Below the pieces are notes generated by a model, which made no database searches, was not told where the DNA came from, and saw only the letters and a program-made list of their open reading frames with translations. Below are positions 41,921 to 55,200 of a DNA stretch of 64,000 nucleotides, one piece after another (within the stretch, counting starts at the first letter, position 1; each line of letters starts with the position of its first letter). A program made the translations under genes and the position numbers. This stretch comes from Okapia johnstoni (Eukaryota > Chordata > Mammalia > Artiodactyla > Giraffidae): the NCBI GenBank assembly GCA_024291935.2, contig CM044315.1, positions 51,372,385 to 51,436,384 on the forward strand, given 5' to 3'.

Positions 41921-44860
41921 AGTGTTTTTCTTCTTATGTGTGCTATTATTTGGGGGCAGCCTATAAGTCCTTGCCACCTTAGATAGTTCTATACAGGATA
42001 TAGCCCTTGGTTGATGTTCTTCAAGGATTTTCAAGGACATCTATATAGCCAGTATATCAATAAGTATGATTCTGACTTTGTAATTGCTTGCAGATGACTG
42101 AAAAAAATAAAGTTAAACATTATTCTAAGTTAAAGTTATATGTTAGGGATCTTAAAGAGTCATACATACTATGACAAGAATTTTTCCTAAATTTTTTCCA
42201 TAGGGGGTTTCACCAACAGATTTCAAGCAGGAGCAAAGTATATTCTGATTTGCACCTTAAAAAGATCCTTCTGGTAATAGTATAGCAAAAAAACTGAAGA
42301 GACAGCAAACTAGAAGCAGAGTGACCAGCTAGCAGGGTTCAGTGGCCAGCTAAAAAGAAAGAGATAGGATAAAAATGATCTAGTAGATAAAGATGAGGTA
42401 GTAGTAGTATCCGAGAGATGGAGAATGGGTTTTAGAGATATCAAGATGATAGAATTGCATGACTCAGAATATTGGGGGTCGGGAGAGATGATGGAAGTTA
42501 CTAACAAATGATGACTATAAAAGAGTTAGACTATTAAGGGGAAATAAGCATGAGGGTAAAACTGTGTATAATTTGTGAATTTAAGAAGTAGGAACATCAC
42601 CCACAGTTTCTCTCAGGTTAAGCACTTAACATATTAAGTTTCTTCTAGTTCCCTTTAGCAATTCATTGTGAGCTGATCCAACACCACAGCTGGTTTCAGC
42701 TGGGGTCAATCCCTCAATCAAAATGCAAATATAATTCCTGATTTTTTAAACAACTACCAAAAGCTATGCCAGTTAAAAATACCAATCATTGTTTATCCAT
42801 TTGTATTTAAGGCTTCATTACCAAGCATTTTAGATCATAACATTGCAGTAGATTTAAAATAAGCACTTCTTTTGACTTTATGTTCTATTTTCTGTAAAAC
42901 TTTTTAGCTGTATATATACTGACTTCTCTATACCCATTACAATTGTTAAGGGAGAACTCCCTATCATATAGTTACAGAGGTTTTTCATTTAAAACACTAA
43001 CTGAATATTTTTGTAATGACTTTTTATTTTACCTGACATAGCTCTAATTAAATATTTGAGTACAAAAACTTACTGGAAAATAGTTTCTCCAGGCTGTCAC
43101 GGAAATGAGGTTCTCTTATGTGATCTTTCTCTTATTATCTCAGGTTAAAATTAAATCTGGTCTAAAAATTACTCAGAAAATGATTCCACAAGATAACATT
43201 ATCAAATAAATTAAAGGGACACTCCATATTCTTAAGTTGTAATAAATAGAGCTTAAAGGTATATCAACTTATACACATAAAGTAAAAGAATTCTATTGAT
43301 TATATAAATCTATAGCTTCTCAGGAAATTATAATAATGTAAGTAGAAAAGCTGGTGGATGAAGAGAGATGAGAACTATGAGGTCAAGACTAGGGTTACAA
43401 GTGGGATCATTTTAGAGAAGTAATAATTGAAGTTAGGTAATAACACCAGTTCCACAGGTAAAAGGAGATACTTGAGGGATATTTATGGATAAAAAGTGGG
43501 AAAGAATGGAGCCAGCAAAGGAAAGAGAAGAGTCATCCATGAAAGAAAAGGAGAACAAAGGAATGCTTGTTAAGGAAGCCCATGGAAGAGAAATTTTAAA
43601 GAAAAGACAGGCTAAATTTTCTGAGCCTTCCTAGCTAATCGTCATCTTGCTGTGCTATTTTCTTTCTTGTATATATTCTTTTTTGCAGCACTTCCTTATG
43701 TGAGGGCCTTATTTTAAAATCCCTGGCTGAGAAAACAGGCTTTCAATGTTTACTGTGTTATGAATACATCATGTTCTATGCATTTCGAAAGCCACAATTT
43801 TTTTCCTTATGAGATTTATTTTTATAGCTTGCCAAAGGTCCAGCATTTTTTGGCTATATTGCAATTGTAGAGACTTGAAAATTTTAGTACAAGTTAGGCT
43901 CCCTCTCATGGATGGTCTTCCTTACACTGCTTACACCCTGGACATCACAATCTGACAAAGAGTTTTCTCTTGACTTGTTCTGCAGCCCAAGACACCTACT
44001 GAAATCATGTAATTTGCCTCTACTTGGAAAATCAACTTCTAAATTACACTTTGAAGGTGAGTTGCAGTCAACTAATAGAACATAAGGACCACATAAAGAT
44101 TTTGGCTCTTAGATAAAAATGAGTAATAAGAATCTTCCTAAAAATTATTTCAAAGATCAGTTTATTTCCACCAGCTGGGATTTAAAAATCGAAAAAGACA
44201 ACAGTTAAGTCTCAGGTTCAGGGGTTAGTTCTGTTTCAAGCACACTATACAGAATGTTTAGGGCTTCCTTTTTTGAGCTTCCTCATTAAATAAGGCAGAA
44301 AACATTATTTGATGAACTGCAAGATATTAACTTAGGTAATCAATTATATCCTATAGGCTATTTATTTAACAACATAATTAAAAATGTTGGTCTGCAATAA
44401 CTTAGAAGAAGTGACACAATAATATTGGCAAATCCAGTCATAAAAATATTTTAACTGATTATGAAACAGTATGTATTGACTGGTATACAGATCAATTATA
44501 GATAATTTTCTTTCTAGATAAGTTTATTAAAAGAATATCCATCATTCAGTCAGAGATCTATTATCAGGACAGAAAGCAGAAGGAATAATGTTGGTAACTA
44601 TTAAACTAAGTTAAACTAAGATAAACACAGGAAGACTAATAATTGAAGCCTACAATGAAAATGAAAAAAGTGCAATACCAAGTATGCCTGTTGGCTTCAG
44701 ACATAGAAAGTGCTAAGAAATAACTGTGAATGGGACTCAAGCCTAGACTTCGAATCGTTTCACATGGGTAGTAAATGGCAGAACCTGGATACAAAGAGAC
44801 CTAGCCAGGTTGGTTCCAGAGACCACACACCTAATGACTAGTCTACATATTATATATTGA
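41921..44860. other. intronic sequence, no gene, mostly unique
   Basis: Nearly 3 kb of AT-rich DNA in which I recognise no repeat family with confidence and no exon. Confidence 0.5.
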
Positions 44861-45088
44861 TTTCCCTCGAAGCCCAGTTGGTAAAGAATCCACCTGCAGT
44901 GCAGGAGTCCGCCTGCAGTGCAAGAGACCCAGGTTTGATTTCTGGTTTGGGAAGATCCCCTGGAGAAGGCAATGGCAACTCATCCCAGCATTCTTGCCTG
45001 GAGAATCCCATGGACAGAGGATCCTGGAGGGCTACAGTTTATGGGGTTGCAAAAGTTGGACATGACTTAGAAACTACACCACCACCAC
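44861..45088 (+). repeat. Bov-tA SINE with internal duplication of the head
   Basis: The 'cctgcagtgcaggagtc' segment is repeated in near-tandem at about 44893-44925. The rest of the body is normal, ending in ACC units. Confidence 0.9.
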
Positions 45089-47107
45089 ATATATTATCCT
45101 GTTGTAGCCAAAAAACATTACTCTAGTATCCTACTTTCTCTAACATTTCAAACATTTTTTTTCAAACTTTTACTTAATGAACTCAGCATAAGTACCCAGC
45201 AGAGGTACTATGACAGAATTGGCTTGGGTGGCTCCTAGATGTAGGAGGCATGAGCTTATAACTCCTTCCTTTCTCCTTGAATAAGCTCCAAGGTACCTCT
45301 GGAATGCTAGACATACAGAGAGTGAATACTGGAAATCACTGTTCAACAAAAGAGTTGCTAGTTTGGGGAGAATAGAATTGTCACCACATTTACTTGCTAG
45401 TGGTCTTTGATTTTAAGAAAAAGACAGGGTCAAATAATAGAAGTATAGAATCATACCAAGTTTCCTGGGTTAATAGAACTCTTCTCTTCCAGACATAATT
45501 TATAATCCCTCTATAAATTCATCTACGTATACATTTGTTATCATCTTTGAGAAAATGTAAGTGATACTGCTATCTATGAGGCTAGGTAGTTCCCTTGAAT
45601 GTGGGAATGACATTTCTCATGACTATTAATAGAAAATGACAAAAGTTATGGAATGTCACTTCCAAGATGAGGTTAAAAAAGACTGTGACTTTATGTCACT
45701 TACCCTACCTTGATCTCTCCATCACTCTCTCTGATGGAAACCAGATGTCTCATTATGAGCTTTCCTAAGAATAGCATCACATCGTAAGGCCCTGGTGTCT
45801 CTAGATAATAGCCAGAGAGGACCAAACCTGCCACAGCTACAAGAGTGAGCACAAAAGAGGACTCTCTCCATTCAGTCCTTAAGAAGACTGCAGCCCCATT
45901 AGAAACCTTGTCCAAGACACTAAGCCGGGGGATCCAGCCAAGGTATCCTGAGATCCCTGAGCTACAAAAATGGCAAGATAAAAAATGTTTATTGTTTTAA
46001 GCCATAAAGTTTGAGATAAACTCTTTATGCAGCAAAAATTAGCTCATATATGGTTGGGCCTCTCAATTTATTACTAAAAAATCCAGGTCACAACTGACTT
46101 CTATATTAAATAGTTAAATAGACCACTTCTGAATATCAAGAGGAACAGCAGTTCAAATCAGCAAATATTTATGAGTGCCTAAGTTTTCTAAGCACTGTGC
46201 TAGTTTCTGGGGATCAAAGGTAAATTAATTTTTCAAAAGTAATACACAGGTCAGTGGAAGAAACAAAACAAAATGATTATGATATAAAGTAAAGATAGAT
46301 TTGATATGAGATAATACATAGACTATTATAACAAAAGAAAGGCTATCAAAACAAAAGAAGTTATAAATTAGTTCTGCAAAGACAGAAATGTATAGCCGGG
46401 AAGGTACCTGGAAACTGAAATAGAAGTTTGCTAAGTGGAAAAGGGAAGATAAATCAATTCATTCATCCCTCAAACTTACTTGATCATCCAATAGTAACTG
46501 GCACAGAACATATATTTGCCAAATTCTACTATTTCTTAAAATCTAGTTCAAATTCTACTCACCTCTTGAAGTCTTTTTAGACTTCTAGGTTCATTGAATT
46601 CATCATTGGGACAAATTATTACGTATCCCAATATCTTGAGAATTACTTTGAGGCTTTATAAGAATGTATTACAGATACCCTCTTTGGAATTACTGAATCA
46701 GAATCCCTAGATACTAAACATGTGCATTAAAAGAAAGCTTCTTAGAGACTTTCTCTTGCATCCAATATGGAGTAACAAGGAGTAGTCTGGGGAAGATAAG
46801 GTAGCTAGAGTTCATAAGACAGAGTACCAGAGACAAGAGAGTTGAATAAAGAGAGAAATACAAAGATCTGGAAAAGATTCCCTTAGAGGATAAAGCTGAC
46901 CATTGAGTAGTGTGTGCTTGTGAGGCAACTACTGCTGACTGGGAAAAGAACCAATGAAGATTAGTGAGAATTACGCCCAGTGCTCACACAAGTCCAGGGA
47001 TAATGCCTAGGCTCATCACCCAGACTGGAAATGCTCCTGATTCAAGGGGCATTGAGCAAAATACTCACAAGAGACTTCTCTCAGTAGCTGGTTATTAGCC
47101 TTACACT
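45089..47107. other. intronic sequence; possible ancient repeat near 45690-45990
   Basis: The minus-strand frame at 45700-45915 has no recognisable domain, and the surrounding DNA has the look of an eroded interspersed repeat. A MER5-like trace 'gaattactgaatcagaatc' lies near 46687. No gene. Confidence 0.45.
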
Positions 47108-47697
47108 AATAACTTACGATTATCTGGGTCATGAAGATCTTTTTTGTATAGTTCTTCTGTGTATTCTTGCCACCTCTTAACATCTTCTGCTTCTCTTAGG
47201 TCCATATCATTTCTGTCCTTTATTGAGCCCATCTTTGCATGAAATGTTCTCTTAGTGTCTCTAATTTTCTTGAAGAGATCTCTAATCTTTCCCATTCTAT
47301 TATTTTCCTCTATTTCTTTGCACTGATCACTGAGGAAGGCTTTCTTATCTCTCCTTGCTATTCTTTGGAACTCTGCATTCAAATGGGTATACCTTGCCTT
47401 TTTTCATCTGCCTTTCACTTCTCTTCTTTTCACAGTTATTTGTAAGGCCGCCTCAGAGAGTCAGTTTGCTTTTTCGCATTTCTTTTTCTTGGGGATGCTC
47501 TCGATCCCTGTCTCCTATGCAATGTCACAAACCTCTGTCCATAGTTCATCAGGCACTCTGTCTATCAGATCTAATCCTGTGAAATTTAGTTCTCACTTCC
47601 TCTGTATAATCGTAAGGGATTTGATTTAGGTCATACCTGAATGGTCTTGTGGCTTTCCCTACTTTCTTCAATTTAAGTTTGAATTTGGCAATAAGGA
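47108..47697 (-). mobile_element. BovB inverted 5' segment (paired with the copy at 47906)
   Basis: Reads on the minus strand as the region between endonuclease and RT: NAEFQRIARRDKKAFLSDQC, KEIEENNRMGKIRDLFKKI and ELYKKDLHDPDN. It ends near the BovB position where the plus-strand segment at 47906 would resume about 215 bp later. See findings for the twin-priming interpretation. Confidence 0.9.
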
Positions 47698-47905
47698 AAC
47701 AGTTTGCCAGCTTCTTAAAAAATTATACATAAACCTACCAAATGATCCAGCTTTTCTACTCTTAAGATTTGTTCAAAGTAAATAAAAGCACATGTCCACA
47801 TGAAGATATGTACAGAAATCTTCACTGCAGCTTTACTTGAAATTCCTAAAAACTGGAAACAACTCAGATGTCCATCAACAGGTAGATATACACTGTGGCA
47901 TATTC
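47698..47905 (+). repeat. L1 fragment between two BovB segments
   Basis: 'cctaccaaatgatccagctt', 'tcttcactgcagctttactt' and 'ctcagatgtccatcaacagg' are L1 ORF2-end phrases. The piece is about 208 bp and ends where BovB begins. Confidence 0.75.
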
Positions 47906-49215
47906 ATTTCAATCCCAAAGGAGGGCAATGCCAAAGGATGCTCAAACTACCGCCCAATTGCGCTCATCTCACACACAAGTAAAGTAATGCTCAAAATTCT
48001 CCAAGCCAGGCTTCAGCAATACGTGAACCATGAAATTCCAGACGTTCAGGCTGGTTTTAGAAAAGGCAGAGGAACCAGAGATCAAATGGCCAACGTCCAC
48101 TGGATCATCGAAAGAGCAAGAGAGTTCCAGAAAAACATCTATTTCTGCTTTATTGACCATGCCAAAGCCTTTGACTGTGTGGATCACAACAAACTGTGGA
48201 AGATTCTTCAAGAGATGGGAATAGCAGATAACCTGACTTGCCTCCTGAGAAATCTGTATGCAGGTCAAGAAGCAACAGTTGTAACTGGACATGGAACAAC
48301 AGACTGGTTCAAAATTGGGAAAGGAGTATGTCAAGGCTGTATATTGTCAACCTGCTTATTCAACTTATATGCAGAGTAAGTATGTCATGAGAATTGCTGG
48401 ACTGGATGAAGCCCAAGCTGGAATCAAGATTGCCAGGAGAAATATCAATAACCTCAGATAGGCAGATGACACCACCCTTATGGCAAAAAGTGAAGAAGAA
48501 CTAAAGAGCTTCTTGATGAAAGTGAAAGAAGAGAGTGAAAAAGTTGGCTTAAAACTCAACGTTCAGAAAATGAAGATCATGGCATCTGGTCCCATCACTT
48601 CGTGGCAAATAGATGGGGAAACTGTGGAAACAGTGGCAGATGTTCTTTTGGGGGGCTCCAAAATCACTGCAGATGGCAACTGCAGCCATGAAATTAAAAG
48701 ATGCTTGGTCCTTGGAAGAAAAATTATGACCCACCTAGACAGCATTACAAAGCAGAGACATTACTTTGCCAACAAAGGTCTGTCTAGTCAAAGCCGTGGT
48801 TTTTCCAGTATTCATGTATGGATGTGAGAGTTGGACTATAAAGAAAGCTGAGCGCCAAAGAATTGATGCTTTTGAGTCTCAAGACTCTTGAGAGTTCCTT
48901 GGACTGCAAGGAGATCCAACCAGTCCATCCTAAAGGAAATAAGTCCTGAGTATTCATTGGAAGGACTGATGCTGAAGCTGAAACTCCAATATGGCCACCT
49001 GATGTGAAGAACTGACTCCTTTGAAAAGACCCTAATGCTGGGAAAAATTGAAGGTGGGTGAAGGGGACAACAGAGGATGACATGGTTGGAAGGCATCACC
49101 AACTCAACTGACATGAATTTGAGGAAACTCCAGGAGTTGGTGATGGACAAGGAAGCCTGGCATGCTGCAGTCCATGGAGTCACAAAGAGTCAGACACTAC
49201 TGAGCAACTGAACTG
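47906..49215 (+). mobile_element. BovB 3' segment (RT domain to end)
   Basis: Plus strand from the RT N-terminal part ('caaaggagggcaatgccaaa') to the terminal 'gagcaactgaactgagct'. It encodes FCFIDHAKAFDCVDHNKLW (one Asp/Tyr-box change), GVCQGCILSTCLFNLYAE and KIMASGPITSWQIDGETVE, with frameshifts and stops. It is inactive. Confidence 0.92.
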
Positions 49216-49290
49216 AGCTAAACACTGAAAGTAACCATTATTGCTACCACTGCTACTGTCAGGTTTATTTCTTCTCTTTACTTGCTAAGG

Positions 49291-49497
49291 AGACTCAATG
49301 GAAAAGACCCTGATTCTAGGAAAGATTGAGAGCGTGAGTAGAAGGGGATGACAGAGGATGAAACGGTTGGATGGCATCATCGACTCAATGGACATGAGTT
49401 TGAGCAAACTCTGGGAGATAGTGAAGGTCAGTGAAGTCTGGAATACTGCAGTCCACAGAGTTGCAAAGAGTTGGACACGACTGAGAGATTGAACAAC
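49291..49497 (+). repeat. second BovB 3'-end fragment
   Basis: 'gactcaatggaaaagaccct' to 'gattgaacaacaacctg' repeats the same last 200 bp of BovB just 75 bp after the previous copy. Confidence 0.9.
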
Positions 49498-52400
49498 AAC
49501 CTGCTAAACATTTACTGAGGTCTTGGGTTATAAGCCAAATTATCAGTTCCTCAAAGATTCTCTCCTAACCTCAATTGACTATGGGCATATTCATTTAGGA
49601 AATGCTAATTGTGTGTCTCCTATAAGCCAGGCAGGCCCTGTGCTCGGAATTGAGGACAACAGAGAGGAAAAGAACAGCAAGAAAGGCTACGTCTTTGTTG
49701 AGCTTACAATTTAGTACAGGAGACATACAGTAAAGCAAAGGAGGTAAACGATAGGCTATTATATAGCGATCAGTGCTGAAAAGAAATAAAGAAGGAGTAA
49801 ATAAAGGAGTGCCAGAGCTTTGAAAAAAAGCACATAATCTGGGAAAACCCTATTGAGAAAATTATATTTGAACTAGGATCTTAAGAAGATAGGGAGTAAG
49901 ATGTTTGGTTAGTAAAAAAAAAAAAGCAGTTTAGACCTGACAGAGCAGTGCAAAGGCCCTGAGGCAGTGCATGCCTGGTATATGAGGAACTTAAAGCTGA
50001 AAAACAACAAATAAGAAAATGGTGAAAGTTACAGTTTTTGAAATTCTAAATGAAATAATTTTAAAAGGCTCACTCAGGCTTCTTGTCAGAAAAGGCTGAG
50101 TGGGAAAGGACAGAAGGAGGGGGAACAAATTACCCTCTTTTAGATAGAGATCCAGGCTGACATTTACAGCTCTTCTCACAGAGGCAATTTTGTCTGTGTG
50201 ATTTTTTTGATTGCCCATGTTTTCCACTAGACTGCAAGCTCTGTGAGGCTAGGTTTTACACCTCATTAAATTACCAGTGTCAAATATAGACCTTGGAATC
50301 TATTACTTCCTTACTAGATAGTAATTGGATAATTGAGTGGAAGAAAGAATGAGTGTACACTATTGTATTCCAATTTTTTATTTCTTTACTAGATTGCAAG
50401 CTCCTAGTATGATACTTAACGTTACATTTTATACTTCTGTCAATTTTTACCAGGACTAGTCTAAATTCTTGTGTGTAAATGTTCAGTAAGCATTTACTGA
50501 CTTGAATTGTTTTTCCCTAGTCAATTTTTACATCTTCCACACTATAAACATCCTTGAAGAAAAATCTATAGAATAACAAAAGTTCTGTAAGCCAAGATAA
50601 GCCTTAAAAACTCCAAACAGGGAACATGAACTCTTAAGATTTACACATTGCCAGAAACTATGAAACTTTCACAAGGGAGAACCAATGATGAATTTTTTTT
50701 TCCTGTCTTTTGGGAAATAAGACTCGATAATAGAAGTTTATTTATAATCATAGCTGCAAAATTGCCTCTAGGAAAGCAATAATAATGGGGCAAGCTATCT
50801 TGTTTTCTTACAGATCCAATTAAAAAAAAAGAAACTAAAATTTGGTCATATTTGTCAAAAACACACTGAGAAATATCAAAGCTACAGTATTTACCAATCA
50901 AGTCTCAGACCAGTTTACTAACATTGCAATAAACAAATAATAGGCATCTGCTGACTGAAGTATGCAAAAATAATATATTTTTGCTTGGGAATACTTGATA
51001 CATTTGAAATATATAATAAATACATTATTCATTCTCTAGTGGTTCTTTGCTCGGCTGAATATATACAATATTTTTTAAATACCAGCTTAGAAATAGGATT
51101 TAAGCTAGGCCAGTAATGGAGTCTTCACTGTCTCTGATTTCTTTTTCCTCTCTAAAGTTACCTTACTTGTAAAATTGCTGTTATGAGCTCTCTTTCACTA
51201 TGTCACAAATCTCCATGACTAAATCAAGACAAAACCTAATTTCTTTCTATAAACACTCTGTATGTAAATCATGGACTATGCAGCATTCATATGGAGAGAA
51301 ATTCCAGTGAGTTGTGGCTTCTTTCCAGAAATATATTTCCATATGCTTGTGTTTTGGTCACAGTTAGTGGAGGTTTAGTAAAAGACATTTTGTGACTCTT
51401 TTATGATTGTACAAGCAATGAGGTAGAGACCTAAAACACAAATTTCCAATTGCTTTTATTTCCCTTGTTCAATTTCTTAAGTATAAACTATGAATAACCC
51501 AAATAATTTTCCTAAGCTCTAGAAAACTACAACATATAGCTTAAGAGGCCGTGGAGTATCATTATTATTAACCAAGTATGCTTTCCCCTTCTCAATTCTA
51601 ATCAAACTAAGGAGAACAGAAACATTTTTACATGTAATTTTCTACTGTCAGTCTTCCATTTAATTATAATTTTGATAATTTTCCTGCTGAAATATTTTCA
51701 GCAACATTTATAAATTGTATGAGAAGTAGGGGCCAAATCATGCTGTGCAACCTATGCAGTCACACAGGATTCCATGCTTAAAATAATCTCCACACTCATT
51801 TTAATGATCTGCTGCTGCTATCCTGAAATTAATCCCTATTTTTAAAACAAGGGACTTCATATATTTTTAGTTGAGACCTGAAAATTATGTAGCCCAGTAA
51901 AGATATGAAATAAACTGACTAGTCCAATCTTTAAGCAGAGCAATAACAGGAACTTTTCTGAACAAAGAAGAAAGCAACATGTGGAAACATAAATCTGTAG
52001 GTTCCCAGATAACAGCTGAAGCAAAAGATATAGAAACAAATGAGATTTTAAACATGACTAAAAACTGACATGTTCTCTGTTGAAAATATTTTTAACAAAA
52101 TCTTCTTTTTAACTGAGTTAAAAAATAAAAGTTAAAGGATGACAGGAGGTATAATTTTCAAAGATTTACCTTATTAGTGAGAAATTTTGAGAATCATTTT
52201 TTAAAAAGAGCCAAATTTAGAAGTAGAAATACTTAAGAATATATACCTTTTTCCTATTAGTTTCCCTGAGACAATATTTCCAAAAGTCTTCTCTCTTTGG
52301 CTCTATAGAAAATTAAGAGCTCAGTTTTTGGAGCAGACAGCCTGGGTTAGAATTTGCACTATTGATACTTAACAGCTATGTCATTTGGTGCAAATTAGTT

Positions 52401-52761
52401 CATCTTTTTGAGCTTTAGTTTTCTCATCAATAAAGTTACGTGAGAATTGTGTAATAATAAAATAAGCAAAATACCTGACTAAAGGAAATCCTTCATAAAT
52501 GTTCATTTCCTCATCTCTTGTTAGAACATCAGCTCTACCGGCACCTTAGAGAGAACAGCTTCCAACCAGGACAGAATAGGCAGTGAGATGGCATGGGGTC
52601 CAAATCATGCCTGATGCCATGTCTAGAGGCAAGGCAAGTTTAGCTCCAATGGGGCAACTCTGAGGGCTGAATCTGTGCAGGAAGCCCAATAGTTGCGGGT
52701 CCTGAGTGCACTAATATAGTTCAGCAGGGAGATAATTATCTTCTTGGCAATCTGTTAACTT
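49498..52761. other. intronic sequence with L2/MIR remnants
   Basis: L2-end traces lie near 50225-50345 ('actagactgcaagctctgtg') and 50385-50500. A MIR lies at about 52315-52500. The rest is unique AT-rich DNA, no gene. Confidence 0.5.
52315..52500 (+). repeat. MIR
   Basis: 'ggagcagacagcctgggtta', 'agctttagttttctcatcaa' and 'ccttcataaatgttcatttc' follow the MIR order. Confidence 0.65.
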
Positions 52762-52885
52762 CAATTCAGTTCAGTTCAGTCATTTCCGACACTTTTGCGA
52801 TCCCATGGACTACAGCACGCCAGGCTTCCCTGTCCATCACCAACTTCCAAAGCTTACTCAAACTCATGTCCAAGGAGTCTGCTCC
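52762..52885 (-). repeat. BovB 3'-end fragment
   Basis: 'ttcagttcagttcagtcatt' then 'cacgccaggcttccctgtcc' and 'actcaaactcatgtccaag'; about 120 bp only. Confidence 0.85.
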
Positions 52886-55034
52886 AGAAACCAGTACTCC
52901 AAGCTTAGGAAAAAGTCTGATAAGATGAAGATAGGAAAGGAGGAACCCAAACAGAGGGCAGACCTGAGAAGTAGTGTGAGAAAATTGAGACTCCAGGGCA
53001 ATTTCAGACTGAGTCAGCCAGTCATTCATTTACAAGCATCTCATTCTTATTCTGTGCCAAGCACAGGAGACAGAGAGAGATGACCAATACTGTAATTAAT
53101 GAGGTTATAGTCTTGGGTGAGAGACAAATAAATATATGATAAAAACATAATGAGAGTAGTACACTAGAAAAAAAATGTAGTGCTACAGGGCAAAGATGAG
53201 ACACTGGATAGGAGAAGTGGCTCCCCTAAAAAGGTAATGAATTATAATCTTACTTGCAAAGATGCAAGGGATTTATATAAGAGAAGGGTGGAAGAAGTTC
53301 CAAACATATAAAACTAGAGGAATCTCAGGTTCTACAGTCCAGGACAGTGAATCATTCTCAATTTCATAGGAAGGGACCAGGTAAAATGTGGCTGGGGCTC
53401 TTTGAATATTGTCTGCTTAGGTTCAGATTGGTCTTAAAACAAAACTGAGTCTTCTTAGGAGAAACCAATTTCCCAGTAGGATAAACCAGGAAGGTTGAGG
53501 CTAAGAAACTGGGGCAAGGGGAACAGAGAGAATAATAGAAGAGAGAATAGCAGAGTTGGGAATTATACCAGGAATTCTTGATTCTCATTTTAATTAAGAT
53601 TCTCCCCTTCTCCTCTATGGAACATTTAATTAGTGTCTAGTGAAAAGCCCAGATGTCATAATCTCTTCTTTTCCTAACCATCTAATCAAGGTGATGATGA
53701 AGACAGAAATGGCCAAAAAGATCATTTGGTAAGGTTAGCTAGAACACTTTACCAATTAGAAAATAGTTCAGAATAATAAGGAATTGACCTCCTGATCTAA
53801 GTCCTCCTCATAATTTAAATTCTTTATGTTTATTTAGATTGAAAATAAGAGACCTCATCACCACCTTCTAGTAAGTCTGCAAATATCAGTTTTCAGTAGA
53901 TCAAGCTTCAGAAGACACCCTGTTTTTTTGTCCTTATGTTTTGTTTTCTCTTAACTCATCCTTGCTGCAAATTCATGAACACATTCTGTGATACGCCTTG
54001 TATCTTATATAAACGGGTCACCCTAGATCCAAAACAGTCAATGCCATATACTGTTGGACACATAAATCTTGGAATAGAGGATCACTGAGAAGACAAAAGG
54101 AACTCCACCTTCTGGCTTCTTAGGCAGGTGACTGCATATAACAAATGAGATTGATGTTGATTTATCCTATTTTTGGTAATCTATAAAAGATACATTCCAT
54201 TATTTCTTTGTAATTATATCTCCACCCTGACTTGCTTTTCATGACCATATGCTTCATAAATTAAAAAGTAAATAAGTGAATAACCATATGTAAATTTCAA
54301 CACAGGAAGTATAATAATCAGATATCCCCCGAAAAGCTGTTTTTCTTTTAAAAATCAATGGAACAGGGAACTCATAGAATGTTAATACATATAACTTGAA
54401 GTGAAAATCACAGAGGTGATCACAGGCTATTAAGCTTACAAAGTTAGGCAAAACACAAAGATTTATAGTTTATATTTTAATCATTCATGATTAGGCCAAA
54501 AAGCTGTGAAGTTGTAAGTTCCTCAAAACATACACCTACAGAAAATATAGTGGATATATCATTTAGCATATAGCTTTATATAAAAAGTAGGGAATTTTCT
54601 CTGCACAAAATTTCAGTATTCAGAGGAGAGGCAGAGAGAACAAAGAAACAAAATTTCATTTTCAGACCAATGGTAAGGCTCACTAACATTTACATGATAA
54701 AATGCTCAAAGAACAAAGAAATTTCAAATTTGGTCCAGATAACAGAAATTTCCTAATCATACTAAAAATAATTTACTGCTCTTGAAACCACCATAAATAT
54801 GGCCTGGGAGTCTATTATAGAAAAAAAGGGCTTGCATCTACTTTCATCATGTTTCAGGTATTATATTCTTCTGTGTTAATATATTTACAGCTGTTTTCAT
54901 ATAAAAATAGGGGTGTAACATATCTAATCCTACTTCACTGGAATCAGGGGAATTTATAATTGGACTAATGACTATCTTTACTAAGAAATTAATTAAGTAA
55001 TAATTTAAAAAATCATTCATTGTATATGACAGAT
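52886..55034. other. intronic sequence without recognised features
   Basis: AT-rich unique DNA; no exon, RNA gene or repeat family recognised. Confidence 0.5.
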
Positions 55035-55200
55035 TTTTTTTTCTGACAGCTAGAAATCTACAAGTTCTGAATTAATATGTCTGGTTATGATAACTAAAAT
55101 CTTATTAGTGTAACTCATTTTTTTTCTGACAGCTAGAAATCTACAAGTTCTCAATTAATATGTCTGGTTATGATAACTAAAATCTTATTAGTGTAACTCA
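55035..55200. repeat. 83-bp tandem duplication, two nearly identical copies
   Basis: Copies at 55035-55117 and 55118-55200, each beginning with a T-run and 'ctgacagctagaaatctaca' and ending 'gtgtaactca'. The only difference I see is G versus C in 'aagttctgaatt/aagttctcaatt'. Confidence 0.95.

Noticed and set aside
45700..45915. Minus-strand open frame with hydrophobic stretch
   Set aside because: No recognisable domain, no splice or promoter context, and the surrounding DNA looks like an eroded interspersed repeat.
55035..55200. CRISPR-like or satellite array
   Set aside because: Only two adjacent copies without spacers; a simple tandem duplication in a mammalian intron.
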